In this document: one piece after another, positions 7,585 through 16,120 of the stretch | Numbering within the stretch: position 1 is the first letter of the stretch | How the letters are laid out: each line of letters starts with the position of its first letter | From: Coriobacteriales bacterium | GTDB taxonomy: Bacteria > Actinomycetota > Coriobacteriia > Coriobacteriales > UBA8131 | Direction: 5' to 3' | Length of the DNA stretch: 32,546 bases | NCBI GenBank assembly: GCA_031288185.1 | Contig: JAITRZ010000019.1 | Location: 1 to 32,546 of the forward strand | Made by a program: the position numbers and the translations under genes | Notes under the pieces: generated by a model | Told to the model about the DNA's origin: nothing | The model's input: only the letters and a program-made list of their open reading frames with translations | Databases searched by the model: none

Positions 7585-8726
7585 ACAAAAAGGATCAGGT
7601 CACAGTTCCTGGTGTTCCCAGCTCCCCCTTCAGGCGCGGGGCCGCCGCCGTCATTCCACCCGGTTTTTTACTGGGCAACGCCAGCGATACGAGGGCTGCC
7701 ACCGGCTGTACGGTTGTTCTTGCCAAGGGCGGGGCTCGGGCGGGAGTGTCCGTACTCGGTGGCGCGCCGGCTACTCGCGAAACTGACCTTTTGGCACCCA
7801 TGAACACAATAGAACACATCCATGCCGTTGTTTTAAGCGGCGGCAGCGCCTTTGGTCTGGATGCGGCGCGCGGTGTGATGGACTATCTGCTATCCCACAA
7901 TATCGGTTTCAATGCCCTGGGACAGACGGTACCCATTGTTCCGGCGGCCTCGTTGTTTGATCTGACCGTTGGTGATGGTAAGGTGCGTCCAGATGCCGCA
8001 ATGGGTGCCGCCGCCTGCGCCGCCGCGTGTGACCAGGGCTTTACGGGCGGCAATGTGGGGGCCGGTTGTGGGGCCAGTGTGGGCAAGTTTCTTGGCCCAG
8101 CTCAGGCCATGAAAGGCGGCCTGGGTTTGGCCAGTGTCTCTTTAGGCCGTGGGTTTGCCCAACTGATTGTCAGCGCTGTGGTGGCGGTGAATGCGGTAGG
8201 CACCATTTATGATCGCGGCCAGAGCCGCTACATAGCTGGTGCTCTGGTTCCCGGCAGTCAGCCGCCTACCGTCGCCGATCCGCTTTTGACCCTGATTGAG
8301 CTTGCCACCGCCACAACACCTGCCACGGGCTCTGGTCTGCTGCCACCACAAAAATCGGCAACAGAAGAAGGTGCGGATGCCGGTCTGCCGCAACAACAAT
8401 CGGTGACAGGAAAGGGCGCGAATTTTCCCTCACCTTCCTGCTCAACCAATACCAGCATCGGCGCCGTGTTAACCAACGCTGCCTTAAGTAAGGTTCAAGC
8501 CGCGCGGGTAGGTCAGATGGCTCACGACGGACTGGCTCGCTGCATTGATCCGGCGCACACGGCTAACGATGGCGACGCCCTGTTTTGCCTGGCTGCCGGC
8601 GATGTGGCTGCTTCAGCAGACTTTGTGGGCATTGTGGCGGCGGCCGTCGTTGAGCAGGCGGTGTTAGATGCCATCTGGAGCGCGCAGAGCGCCTATGGCC
8701 TGCTGTGCGCCAGCGCGCTTGGCTGA
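7581..8726 (+). CDS. P1-family (DmpA / S58) autoprocessing aminopeptidase
   Basis: P1-family enzymes are Ntn-type hydrolases that cut themselves before a Ser or Thr and then act as aminopeptidases or amidases. ATG 7581 overlaps the preceding stop and is preceded by GGGGAG; it gives 381 residues, normal for the family. Motifs are GCTVVLAKGGARAGVSVLGG, VVLSGGSAFGLDA, GNVGAGCGASVGK, and the self-cleavage region NTSIGAVLTNA, in which Thr or Ser is the likely nucleophile. MAHDGLARCIDPAHTANDGD follows. No signal peptide is visible, so it is likely cytoplasmic. The loop just before the cleavage site is longer than usual and made of a 16-residue unit in two diverged copies. The natural substrate is unknown. 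Confidence 0.85.
   Translation: MNKKDQVTVPGVPSSPFRRGAAAVIPPGFLLGNASDTRAATGCTVVLAKGGARAGVSVLGGAPATRETDLLAPMNTIEHIHAVVLSGGSAFGLDAARGVMDYLLSHNIGFNALGQTVPIVPAASLFDLTVGDGKVRPDAAMGAAACAAACDQGFTGGNVGAGCGASVGKFLGPAQAMKGGLGLASVSLGRGFAQLIVSAVVAVNAVGTIYDRGQSRYIAGALVPGSQPPTVADPLLTLIELATATTPATGSGLLPPQKSATEEGADAGLPQQQSVTGKGANFPSPSCSTNTSIGAVLTNAALSKVQAARVGQMAHDGLARCIDPAHTANDGDALFCLAAGDVAASADFVGIVAAAVVEQAVLDAIWSAQSAYGLLCASALG
8334..8429 (+). repeat. 48-base imperfect tandem repeat in the P1 peptidase
   Basis: Bases 8334-8381 and 8382-8429 are adjacent copies of a 48-base unit, both opening GGTCTG. They encode GLLPPQKSATEEGADA and GLPQQQSVTGKGANFP. Identity is partial, so the duplication is old. It forms the loop just before the predicted self-cleavage site. 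Confidence 0.55.
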
Positions 8727-8774
8727 TGTTTTCGTTTGACCTGAGTCTGAACCAGGCACCAGTGGTGGGGATCA

Positions 8775-9905
8775 ATGGCTGAGGGGTCAAACAGGAGGTG
8801 CCTGGTGGCGATGAGCGGTGGTGTGGACAGCTCGGTAGCCGCTGCCCTTCTGCAACATGCTGGCTACCAGTGTACCGGCGTAACCATGAAACTGCTTGCC
8901 GATCCACCGGAGACCGCCGCAGTTGGCGGCTGTTGCGGCCTTGAGGCTGCTTTGGACGCCAAGCGGGTCTGCGCGGCGCTTGACATTCCCCATTACACAC
9001 TCAATTATGTTAGACAATTTAACAATCTTGTTATTCAGAGCTTTGTCGATGCCTACTGCCGTGGCGAAACACCCAATCCCTGTATTGCCTGTAACCGCTT
9101 TATGAAGTTTGAGTTGTTGATGAACTGGGCCAGGCAAATGGGTTTTGACTGCTTGGCTACGGGCCACTATGCGCGTCTGGCCTGGGATGAGCCAAGCCGC
9201 CGCCATCAGTTGCGCAAGGCAACTGACACTCACAAGGATCAGAGCTATGTGCTTTATCCGTTAACACAAACCAAACTAGCGTTTCTGCGCCTGCCCCTGG
9301 GCGGCTTGCGTAAGCAGCAGGTGCGCAGTCTGGCGGCAGAGTTTGGCCTGCCCACAGCTCATAAAGCCGAAAGCCAGGATATTTGTTTTGTGTCTAACGG
9401 TACCTACCCACGTTTCATCTGTCAGGAATTGCGTCGTCAGGGTCGCCCTCTGCCTTCTCCCGGCGCTTTTATCGACACCCAGGGCCAAATACTGGGAAGC
9501 CATCAAGGTATCCACAACTTCACGGTTGGCCAGCGCCGCGGCCTGGGAGTGGCGATGGGCCACCCCCTCTATGTGCGCGCTCTGGATGCCACCAGCGCCA
9601 CCGTGGTTCTGGCCGAGCGCGAGCAGATGGTCTTTACCACTGCCCTTATCTCAGACGTTTATTTCATCGCCCGTCCCCATCTTAATCCTGAGCAAAACAC
9701 TCGCGCGCGTCATGCCGCAGTTTCCGTTAAAGCCAGGCCCCGGTATCGTAGCACCGAGGAGCCGGCCTTAGCCCAACAACTCTCTGACGGGCGCATTCAG
9801 GTGCGCTTTACGCGTCCGCAAAGTGCCCTGGCTAAGGGCCAGGCCCTGGTTCTTTACGAGGACGACACGGTACTGGCCGGCGGCACCATCAGTGCCGCTT
9901 TCTAA
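8775..9905 (+). CDS. mnmA: tRNA-specific 2-thiouridylase MnmA
   Basis: MnmA activates U34 of the Lys, Glu and Gln tRNAs with ATP and inserts sulphur to make 2-thiouridine. The 376-residue protein has the PP-loop VAMSGGVDSSVAAALL at 11-26 and the first catalytic Cys in NPCIACNRFMKF. It also has ATGHYARL, DQSYVLYPL, the second catalytic Cys in SQDICFV, and the HNFTVGQRRGLGV strand of the central domain. Length and order are normal for the family. ATG 8775 is 48 bases after the peptidase gene with no strong ribosome site; the codons before VAMSGGVDSS fit the family N-terminus. The last codons and the stop are copied again just downstream (9929-9953). Confidence 0.95.
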   Translation: MAEGSNRRCLVAMSGGVDSSVAAALLQHAGYQCTGVTMKLLADPPETAAVGGCCGLEAALDAKRVCAALDIPHYTLNYVRQFNNLVIQSFVDAYCRGETPNPCIACNRFMKFELLMNWARQMGFDCLATGHYARLAWDEPSRRHQLRKATDTHKDQSYVLYPLTQTKLAFLRLPLGGLRKQQVRSLAAEFGLPTAHKAESQDICFVSNGTYPRFICQELRRQGRPLPSPGAFIDTQGQILGSHQGIHNFTVGQRRGLGVAMGHPLYVRALDATSATVVLAEREQMVFTTALISDVYFIARPHLNPEQNTRARHAAVSVKARPRYRSTEEPALAQQLSDGRIQVRFTRPQSALAKGQALVLYEDDTVLAGGTISAAF

Positions 9906-9953
9906 GGCCGGGCTGGGCGAAACAATCGGTGCCGCTTTCTAAGGCTGGGCTGG
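9892..9953. repeat. 25-base direct repeat duplicating the mnmA 3' end
   Basis: Bases 9892-9916 and 9929-9953 match at 24 of 25 positions. The first copy holds the last codons and stop of mnmA; the second lies just past it. It looks like a small duplication and does not change the protein. Confidence 0.8.
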
Positions 9954-10189
9954 TGATGGAGCCAAGGCTGACACCATAGTCAACGCTGCCTCCCAGGATC
10001 GGATCGGCGCCAAGCGCAGGTTAGGTTGGCTCCCGAAGAATCCAGGGCCGGCTCCCACCAAATCCCTCTTAACCATCCCCTCTACGGTTTTCCTTGTGTT
10101 TAGTTTTGCGTAAGACCTGGTTACACTCTGGTTAAGGTTTGCCCTTTATGCTCTTTATCTGTCGTCTTCATCGAGCATAAGGAGTAAAG
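9906..10189. other. intergenic region mnmA-comEA
   Basis: About 284 bases. It holds the second copy of the mnmA-end repeat, then no ORF of note. Just before comEA is a good ribosome site (AAGGAG 10179-10184). I could not identify a convincing promoter; a TTACACT at 10121-10127 is the nearest promoter-like string. Confidence 0.5.
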
Positions 10190-10990
10190 ATGGATGAGGG
10201 TTTATCTCTCTGGAGACGTGTACGCGCGCTGTTTAGTAGGAACAATCTGTCCGGCAAATCCACCCTCAGCTGTGTTGCGATGCGTTCTGTCGCGGTGTGC
10301 CTGGCCATCTTGGGAGTGTGCGCGCTCCTCTATTTTGTGTTGTTGCGCGGTTCTGGCCCGGATGTCCTTATGTTAGACGGAGGCGCTACCTCAAGCGGCC
10401 TCCGTGTTGCTGGCGAGGTCGGCGCTGATAATGAGTTAGATACCGGCACCCAGTTTGATCAGTGGACAGCAGACACCAAGTCAGGAGAGTCCACGCAACC
10501 TGTGGTATCTGATGAAACCGTCGTGGTCTATATGACAGGAGAGGTGGCAGCTCCGGGCCTTTACCGCCTTGAAGCAGATGGTCGAATCGGGGATGCCGTG
10601 TCTGCTGCTGGTGGGCTTACAGAACAAGCTGCTGAGGCATCCGTTAACCTGGCGGAACCTCTGGTTGACGGCAGTCATATTCACATCCTAAGCCAGGAAG
10701 ACTACGAGCAAGCGTCTGCCGGGGCGGCCTTTCCTGCGCTCGCCGGTAGCGGGATAGCGAATACCAGCGTACAACCTGAAACAGGCTCAGGGTCATCCGG
10801 CCTGGTTAATATCAACTCTGCGGGCAGTGCCGAGCTACAGACCCTTGACGGTATCGGCCCGGCTACCGCGCAGAAAATAATCGACTACCGCACATCTAAT
10901 GGCCCATTCAAAAACAAGGAAGAGTTAAAGAATGTGACGGGCATCGGTGACAAAAAGTATGCCGCCATTGCGTCTTCAGTAACGGTGTGA
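10190..10990 (+). CDS. comEA: competence protein ComEA, membrane-anchored DNA receptor
   Basis: ComEA binds incoming double-stranded DNA outside the membrane and passes it to ComEC. The 266-residue protein has one membrane segment (about 33-52, SVAVCLAILGVCALLYFVLL) and then an acidic linker. A SLBB-like domain follows at about 110-168 (VYMTGEVAAPGLYRLEADGR, ending VDGSHIHIL). A Ser/Gly linker leads to a C-terminal double helix-hairpin-helix domain (VNINSAGSAELQTLDGIGPA, with TGIGDKKYAAI near the end), which is the DNA-binding part. ATG 10190 has AAGGAG at 6-base spacing. comEC follows 109 bases later, the usual partner order. Confidence 0.93.
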   Translation: MDEGLSLWRRVRALFSRNNLSGKSTLSCVAMRSVAVCLAILGVCALLYFVLLRGSGPDVLMLDGGATSSGLRVAGEVGADNELDTGTQFDQWTADTKSGESTQPVVSDETVVVYMTGEVAAPGLYRLEADGRIGDAVSAAGGLTEQAAEASVNLAEPLVDGSHIHILSQEDYEQASAGAAFPALAGSGIANTSVQPETGSGSSGLVNINSAGSAELQTLDGIGPATAQKIIDYRTSNGPFKNKEELKNVTGIGDKKYAAIASSVTV

Positions 10991-10992
10991 GC

Positions 10993-11103
10993 ATGAACCG
11001 TGCAGGGTTGATGCTCCTGCGCAAGGATCAGCTGGCGACCGTAGCGTCTCAGGCAATAGCGTCTGAGTTTTATACTGGGCCGCTTGTTTCAAGCGAACCA
11101 TGA
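10993..11103 (+). CDS. possible 36-aa leader ORF coupled to comEC
   Basis: ATG 10993 opens a 36-residue frame (MNRAGLMLLRKDQ...) whose TGA at 11101-11103 overlaps the comEC ATG at 11100 as ATGA. That overlap is the pattern of translational coupling. However, there is no ribosome site before ATG 10993 and no recognisable domain, so it may be chance. Otherwise the 109 bases between comEA and comEC are empty. Confidence 0.2.
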   Translation: MNRAGLMLLRKDQLATVASQAIASEFYTGPLVSSEP

Positions 11104-13718
11104 AGGGTGCTCGCCGGGTGATTCGTCCGGCATTTCCGTTATTAATTGTGCCGCTGCCTTTTTCTTGGGCAGGTTTAACTCTGGCTTGTGAGCTGGCCTA
11201 TCGCGAGCAATCTCCTTCTTTGGAGCTGCTTACTATCAGTATACTATCTGGCCTGAGCCTGCTGGTAGTTTCCCTGCGCTGGTTCAGGATACGGCCGCTC
11301 ATTAGCTTGGCCGTGCTGTCGTTGGGCATCTTTTCCCTTGCCCTGTCGTCGGGCAGTGTTTTTTGGCAGACAGTTAGTGATGCGGGTACCCAAGCCCAGA
11401 AAAAGGGGCTGCAGCCCACCATGCAGGTTCTTGATGACGCGCATTCGGGAGCTATCAGCTGCTATTCGTTGGTTCGGGCCACCCTAAGCAGTGGTGAGCC
11501 CGTTACCCTGCGCCTGTTTTGGCCCAACAATCAAGATCCCTTGCCCAAGGGCCGATGGATAGAGGCTCAAGGCACATTTCTACCCTTAAAAGAGCATCAG
11601 AAGTGGCTCTATGAGCAGGGCATAAGCGGCTCCCTAAGTGTTGGTTCCGTTGTTGACCTGGGATTTGAGGACAGTCCATTTGGTACGCTTGATGCCTTTC
11701 GGGCAGATAATGTACGGCGCATTAAGGCCATTGACACGCCGGGAGCCGCTCTCTTGGGAGGGGTCTTGCTGGGTAACCGTGAGGCTATCGACGATACGGA
11801 TCTGGAACAGGATTTTGTCAGTTGCGGGCTTACTCATTTAATAGCTGTATCAGGTAGCCATTTAGCGGTGGTCGCCACGCTCTGCGGCTGGCTCTTTGCG
11901 CGGTTGCCCCTGAGCAAGCGCTCAGGCTTCATAATTTTGCTTTTTATTTTAATAACTTATGTCTTTTTGACCGGTTTGCAGCCTTCCGCAATCCGCTCGG
12001 CTTTGATGGCGGCCGTCTCTGGCGTATCTTTTGTGCTGGGCAGAAGGGCTCATGCGCCCTCAGCTCTGGCAGCGGCAGCTCTGCTTATGCTATTGGTGTA
12101 TCCCGCCCATGTCTTTTCCCTGGGTTTTTGGCTTTCAGTGAGTGCGGTTTTGGGTATTACTCTGTTTACCGGTCTGATACAAGAATGGCTAACCGCGATG
12201 TGCATAGGCTCACCACCACTGCCTCAGCCCGCTTTCTCGCCGCCTTTTGCGCACGCCGGCAAAACATATCCAAAGCAATCGGTTCCCCTGGTTTCTTCTA
12301 CAACAGAAACCGTAACAAAAACGGGCGACGTGAGCCTGAGCGCTGGCATCACCCAGGCACTGCTGGGTGGCATTGCCCTGTCGCCTGCCAGCAGTTCCCT
12401 TGGGTCTGACTATTTAGGCGCAGTCCTGACCATCTATGAACAAGACTGCCAGCAGAGTTGGCAGCGACGGCTTGGACAGATACGCTCTCCCTTAAACGCC
12501 CTGTCAGTAACCTTAGCTGCTACCGCTGCCACCAGCCCGATAGCGTTACCCGTTTTTGCCGTGCTGTCTCTGGTGAGCCCGTTAGCCAACCTGATAGTAG
12601 GCCCTCTTGTAGCTGTGTTGCTTGCTTTGGGGATGTTCGCGCTTTGTCTCAGTCCATTTGCTGGCCCCCTTACCAATTTCCTGCTTCTTGTGGCAAGTTG
12701 GGGCGGTGAACTCTGTGCTTGGTTGTCAGCGGTTTTGGCCTCTGTTCCCTATGCCTCAGTACCGCTGCATTTGGACAAGGAGCCGGCCCTTATCGCCGCT
12801 CTTGTGGTAGCGGCGTTACTCTACTGGTGGTGGCCACAGGCCAGCAGGGGGTTGGCTCGGGGGCTTGTTGTTGTGGTGCTGGCAGGTTGTCTGGTGCTGT
12901 CGTTGATTGCGCCACAATTCAATCCGGCGCAGTTGGTGATGATGGATGTTGGCCAGGGGGACAGTCTGCTAGTGCGAGAGGGTAGTGAGGCGGTACTGAT
13001 AGACACCGGTGCCTCAGAGAGCTCTCTGACACAGGCGCTGGCGCGCAATCAGGTGCGGGAACTTGCGGCGGTGATAATAACCCATTTGGATGACGATCAT
13101 TGTGGGGCATTGGCCAGATTGCGCGGGTTGGTGGTGGTGCGCGCGGTCTACTTTGCGCGCGGACTGTTGAGCAATCAGGACAACTCTCAGGCTGTCAAAG
13201 ACGCTATCAATCTGGTAGGAGCTTCTGCCGTTGGAGAACTCAGCGCCGGCGACCGCCTTAGCTTAGGCGAGCATATCCAATTGTTTGCTGTCTGGCCCCA
13301 ACAGGAGGCTTTGGAGGGTTCCAACCAGGAAAGCCTCTGTCTGGTATTGTCCTATGATGCTAATTACGATAACCAATTTGAGCATCAGGCCCTGCTAACC
13401 GGGGACGCTGAAAGTGCCGAAGTGCAGGCTATACTGGATACATATCCCCAGCTCCGCGCGGACATTTTCAAGGTTGGACACCACGGGAGCCGCGATGCCG
13501 TTAGGGCAGAACAGTTGCAAACCCTTCACGCGCGCTATGCTCTGATCAGCGCAGGTGCCAACAATCGTTACGGGCATCCCGCGCAAGAGACCCTGACAGC
13601 GCTGGAACAGTCAGCGTGTCAGATTGCCCGTACTGACCAGGATGGTGATGTCAGCCTGTTCTTTCAGGGCAGCGAACTTCAGATACGCTATGCTACCATA
13701 GCCCCTGATTACAACTAA
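11100..13718 (+). CDS. comEC: DNA channel protein ComEC/Rec2
   Basis: ComEC is the inner-membrane channel for single-stranded DNA during transformation. The 872-residue protein has all three usual parts. First comes an N-terminal membrane and OB-like region. Next is the Competence domain (from about residue 245, LIAVSGSHLAVVATLCGW, then TGLQPSAIRSALMA). Last is a C-terminal metallo-beta-lactamase-like domain (MMDVGQGDSLLV, IDTGASESS, THLDDDHCGAL, TGDAES, KVGHHGSRDA). The THxDxDH metal motif and the HHGS motif are intact, so the nuclease-like domain may be active. The region at about 365-460, between two membrane segments, is longer than in most relatives and rich in Ser, Pro and Thr. The start is coupled to a small upstream frame. 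Confidence 0.92.
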   Translation: MKGARRVIRPAFPLLIVPLPFSWAGLTLACELAYREQSPSLELLTISILSGLSLLVVSLRWFRIRPLISLAVLSLGIFSLALSSGSVFWQTVSDAGTQAQKKGLQPTMQVLDDAHSGAISCYSLVRATLSSGEPVTLRLFWPNNQDPLPKGRWIEAQGTFLPLKEHQKWLYEQGISGSLSVGSVVDLGFEDSPFGTLDAFRADNVRRIKAIDTPGAALLGGVLLGNREAIDDTDLEQDFVSCGLTHLIAVSGSHLAVVATLCGWLFARLPLSKRSGFIILLFILITYVFLTGLQPSAIRSALMAAVSGVSFVLGRRAHAPSALAAAALLMLLVYPAHVFSLGFWLSVSAVLGITLFTGLIQEWLTAMCIGSPPLPQPAFSPPFAHAGKTYPKQSVPLVSSTTETVTKTGDVSLSAGITQALLGGIALSPASSSLGSDYLGAVLTIYEQDCQQSWQRRLGQIRSPLNALSVTLAATAATSPIALPVFAVLSLVSPLANLIVGPLVAVLLALGMFALCLSPFAGPLTNFLLLVASWGGELCAWLSAVLASVPYASVPLHLDKEPALIAALVVAALLYWWWPQASRGLARGLVVVVLAGCLVLSLIAPQFNPAQLVMMDVGQGDSLLVREGSEAVLIDTGASESSLTQALARNQVRELAAVIITHLDDDHCGALARLRGLVVVRAVYFARGLLSNQDNSQAVKDAINLVGASAVGELSAGDRLSLGEHIQLFAVWPQQEALEGSNQESLCLVLSYDANYDNQFEHQALLTGDAESAEVQAILDTYPQLRADIFKVGHHGSRDAVRAEQLQTLHARYALISAGANNRYGHPAQETLTALEQSACQIARTDQDGDVSLFFQGSELQIRYATIAPDYN

Positions 13719-13827
13719 TCGCCGGTAGTGGGCTGGCGCCACCTTTCGTGTCAGCGCGCCTGCCTAGAGGGGGAGTTTAGCGAACGCCCCTTCCTGTGCC
13801 TACCAACAACAATGAACAGGAAAGCAG

Positions 13828-14802
13828 ATGCCCAACTCAGAACACGGACTTTTGCCTGTCTATCTATTTTGCGGGGATGATCAATTGAAGATGAGCGCCC
13901 TGAGTAAGCGTCTCTTGCAGCGCTTGGAAAAAGACGGGGACACTACCTTTGATTCCCAGGTCTTTGAAGGTAGTCAGCCCCTTAGTAAGGGACAGTTGTT
14001 AGATGCTTTAAACACTCCGCCGCTCGCCTCACCCTTCCGACTAATTACTGTCAGAGATGTCGATAAGGTCGGATCCGTTTTGACTGACTCGATAATTGAT
14101 TATCTGCAAAGACCGCTTGCCACCACGGTGCTGGTGCTTACTGCCACAAAAATGACTGCCACCTCTCGTCTCTATAAGGCTTTATGTGCCATCAGTCCCA
14201 AGGCGGTGTTGGACAGTACGAGCAAAAAACGCTCTGAATTGCCCCAGATGGTACGGCGGCTGGCAGGGGATTACGGCCTTACCGTCGAGCCGGATGCCAA
14301 TCTGGCGCTGGTGGATCTCATAGGCAATTCTAGCGTGGCCCTAAATACTGAACTGCGCAAACTGGCCTCTTATGCCAAAGCCCTGGGCAAAAGCAGCGTT
14401 GGCGCCAGCGATGTCCATGCCGTAGTCGCGCGCGCTCATCAGTACAGCGCCTGGGATTTCGTGGATGCCTTTGCGGGCCGTGACCTGCAACGCTGTATCG
14501 CCTTGATGGATATGATGCCCGATCAATCACCCTTGGGCATCGTGGCGTTTTGTATTGTGCGCATTCGTGAACTCATGCAGGTCAAGGCCCTGCAGGCGCG
14601 TCGTGGCGTCAGTCTGGAAAAGGCGCTACGACGTCCGCAATGGCAGATAAAGCGCCTACTGGAAAGCAGCGCCAACTTCTCAGTTGCCCATCTGCGTCAG
14701 ATTCTTGCCAAGGCGGCCTCTATTGATATGCAGATGAAGTCTGGTGCCGATGCCCAGCAGGCACTGTTGGAATTTCTTATATTTGCCCTTGCGACTGACT
14801 AA
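13828..14802 (+). CDS. holA: DNA polymerase III delta subunit
   Basis: HolA opens the beta sliding clamp as part of the clamp loader. The 324-residue protein matches family length and layout: LLPVYLFCGDDQLKMSALSK at the start, VFEGSQPLSKGQLLDALNTP, PFRLITVRDVDK, VLVLTATKMTATSRLYKAL, NSSVALNTELRKLASYAK, and the C-terminal collar helices (FVDAFAGRDLQRCIALMD, ending LLEFLIFALATD). ATG 13828 follows AGGAAAG. It lies 109 bases after comEC, a common pairing. In many genomes rpsT follows holA; here the stop is met at once by a broken hsdR on the other strand, so the downstream side looks rearranged. Confidence 0.92.
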   Translation: MPNSEHGLLPVYLFCGDDQLKMSALSKRLLQRLEKDGDTTFDSQVFEGSQPLSKGQLLDALNTPPLASPFRLITVRDVDKVGSVLTDSIIDYLQRPLATTVLVLTATKMTATSRLYKALCAISPKAVLDSTSKKRSELPQMVRRLAGDYGLTVEPDANLALVDLIGNSSVALNTELRKLASYAKALGKSSVGASDVHAVVARAHQYSAWDFVDAFAGRDLQRCIALMDMMPDQSPLGIVAFCIVRIRELMQVKALQARRGVSLEKALRRPQWQIKRLLESSANFSVAHLRQILAKAASIDMQMKSGADAQQALLEFLIFALATD

Positions 14803-15374
14803 TTATCGTGGTACGGCGCAGACCTCGTGCAATTTCCGCGAGGATACAGTTGATGTCGGCGTTCAGGCTTGTCGCCATGCTGATAGTAGTACGGCTCAGT
14901 GATGAGCTTCTCCTGTTCCGGCGTGATATTCTTGTTGCTCTTGTGCCTGCTCCAAAGCTCGTCCGGTGAGGGGAACTCATCAAGGACGATTTCGCGCTCT
15001 GCGCCTTTGTCCATGTCATGTTCGAGGAACCCGTTGCCATTGGAGCTGTATACAAACGGGATGTCGAGTATCGCGGCGTACTCCAAGCCTTGTTGCATCC
15101 CTGCGCCGAGCGAGTGTTTGTTGTCTTTTGCCTCAACGATGGCGAGCGGCAGGTTGCTCTTGTAGTAGAGGAGGTAGTCGGCTTTCTTGCGCCCGCCGCG
15201 CGCGGGCTTGGCATTGCTGTACACGATGAAACGCCCGTCGGTGAAGCCGTACTCCATCCTAATTTGCGTTTCCTTATCCCACCTTGCCGCCTCAAGAGCG
15301 GAAGTGATGAGCCGGAGCTTCACTTCCTCTTTGGTGAGTTCGTTGTTGTGGCATTGGTAGTTTCGCGTTTCCAT
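14799..15374 (-). pseudogene. hsdR: truncated type I restriction subunit HsdR (N-terminal part)
   Basis: Intact HsdR, the nuclease and translocase of type I restriction systems, has over 750 residues; only 191 are encoded here. The nuclease domain looks complete: Asp66 in KKADYLLY and Glu81-x-Lys83 in IVEAKD form the PD-(D/E)xK site, followed by GMQQGLEYAAILDIPFVYSS and DEFPSPDELW. After EPYYYQHGDKPERRHQ the frame changes to nonsense. The next frame reads INCILAEIARGLRRT, which fits the expected INRxxEAIARGxxR just before the helicase Walker A. So there is a frameshift near 14850-14870, then truncation at the holA stop. ATG 15374 has GGAGGG upstream. No helicase domain, hsdM or hsdS is present in the window. 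Confidence 0.75.
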
Positions 15375-15403
15375 TCAATCATCCCTCCCTGCCAGCAATG
15401 CCG

Positions 15404-15901
15404 CTATGTTGTCAACCAATCTACAAAGGCTATCTCCACAGTCATGCCGTCGTAGGATTCAAACACGATTTTCTCATCGCCGCTACCTTGTACCAGCGGG
15501 TAGAGCAGGAGTATCTTTTCCGCATCGTACTTCTTGCCGTAAGCATACATCTGATCCATATCGAACTGTAAGATTCCATGGTTTCTGTCTGTTGTCGAAA
15601 GAAGCAACCCTTTCGTATCCACCACGATTGTACGCTCGTTGTGCCTGAAAACGATGTCCGGGGGCAGAGAGTATGCTGGTGTTGGTCGGTCGAACAGGCT
15701 ATAACTTTTCTTCCGTAGCACATTGAAAAGAAATCGCACGGGATGCGCGGGTGACCTAGGTTGTTTGGCTTGTTTTTGAGTGAATGCTTTTCCTGCTGGA
15801 ATTACCGCCGCTTCCCGTGAGCGCCAACAGTAAATGTTGCGGCGGTACTGTTGAGCCAGGGCGCACTGCAGACAGGGTTGCGCGGCCTGCGCAGTAACCA
15901 C
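15404..15901 (-). pseudogene. mcrC: 3' remnant of McrC (McrBC restriction system)
   Basis: The last 90 or so residues match the nuclease end of McrC: SLPPDIVFRHNERTIVVDTK with Asp82, Asp95 and Lys97 as PD-(D/E)xK residues. DMDQMYAYGKKYDAEKILLL then follows, and ESYDGMTVEIAFVDWL closes the protein. The first 55-75 residues of the frame look unrelated to McrC, and no start fits the family, so most of mcrC (and mcrB) has been lost. The stop is 29 bases before the hsdR start on the same strand, so the two once lay in one defence cluster. A 12-C tract lies just upstream at 15919-15930 and may mark the break. Confidence 0.6.
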
Positions 15902-16120
15902 TCAACCCGAAAATTTGACCCCCCCCCCCCTTGCCCGTGCATTTTGCGTTTTCCCTGTAAAATTGATACAGTTTACAAATCAGTAAAGTTTCCAAAAACC
16001 GTTTTCAGCCTTTTCAGTTTGCATCACGCGTCGTCCTTTTTTTGGCGCACGCGAAAGGCCCCTGGTTTGCGCCTTGCATTTGTCCTGAATTCTTTGGGGA
16101 GGTACCGTATTTATACTCCA
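15902..16120. other. intergenic region before the diguanylate cyclase
   Basis: A frame in phase with the cyclase stays open back to TTG 15851 and across the C tract, but its product is not domain-like. I treat this stretch as leader and relic sequence. GGGGAGG at 16096-16102 lies 18 bases before ATG 16121, which is too far for a good ribosome site. Confidence 0.4.
15919..15930. repeat. 12-base poly-C tract
   Basis: Twelve consecutive C lie about 190 bases upstream of the cyclase ATG and 18 bases from the end of the mcrC relic frame. Tracts of this length are prone to slippage. It could sit in the cyclase leader, or be a scar of the rearrangement. Confidence 0.9.

Noticed and set aside
15756-15995. 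79-residue minus-strand ORF crossing the poly-C tract as a phase-variable gene
   Set aside because: It has a weak TTG start and no recognisable domain, and it overlaps the McrC relic frame. The layout is less convincing than at the right edge.
15851-16120. N-terminal extension of the diguanylate cyclase
   Set aside because: The frame is open to TTG 15851, but the extra 90 residues have no domain character and cross the C tract and relic sequence. The 7TM domain begins at ATG 16121.
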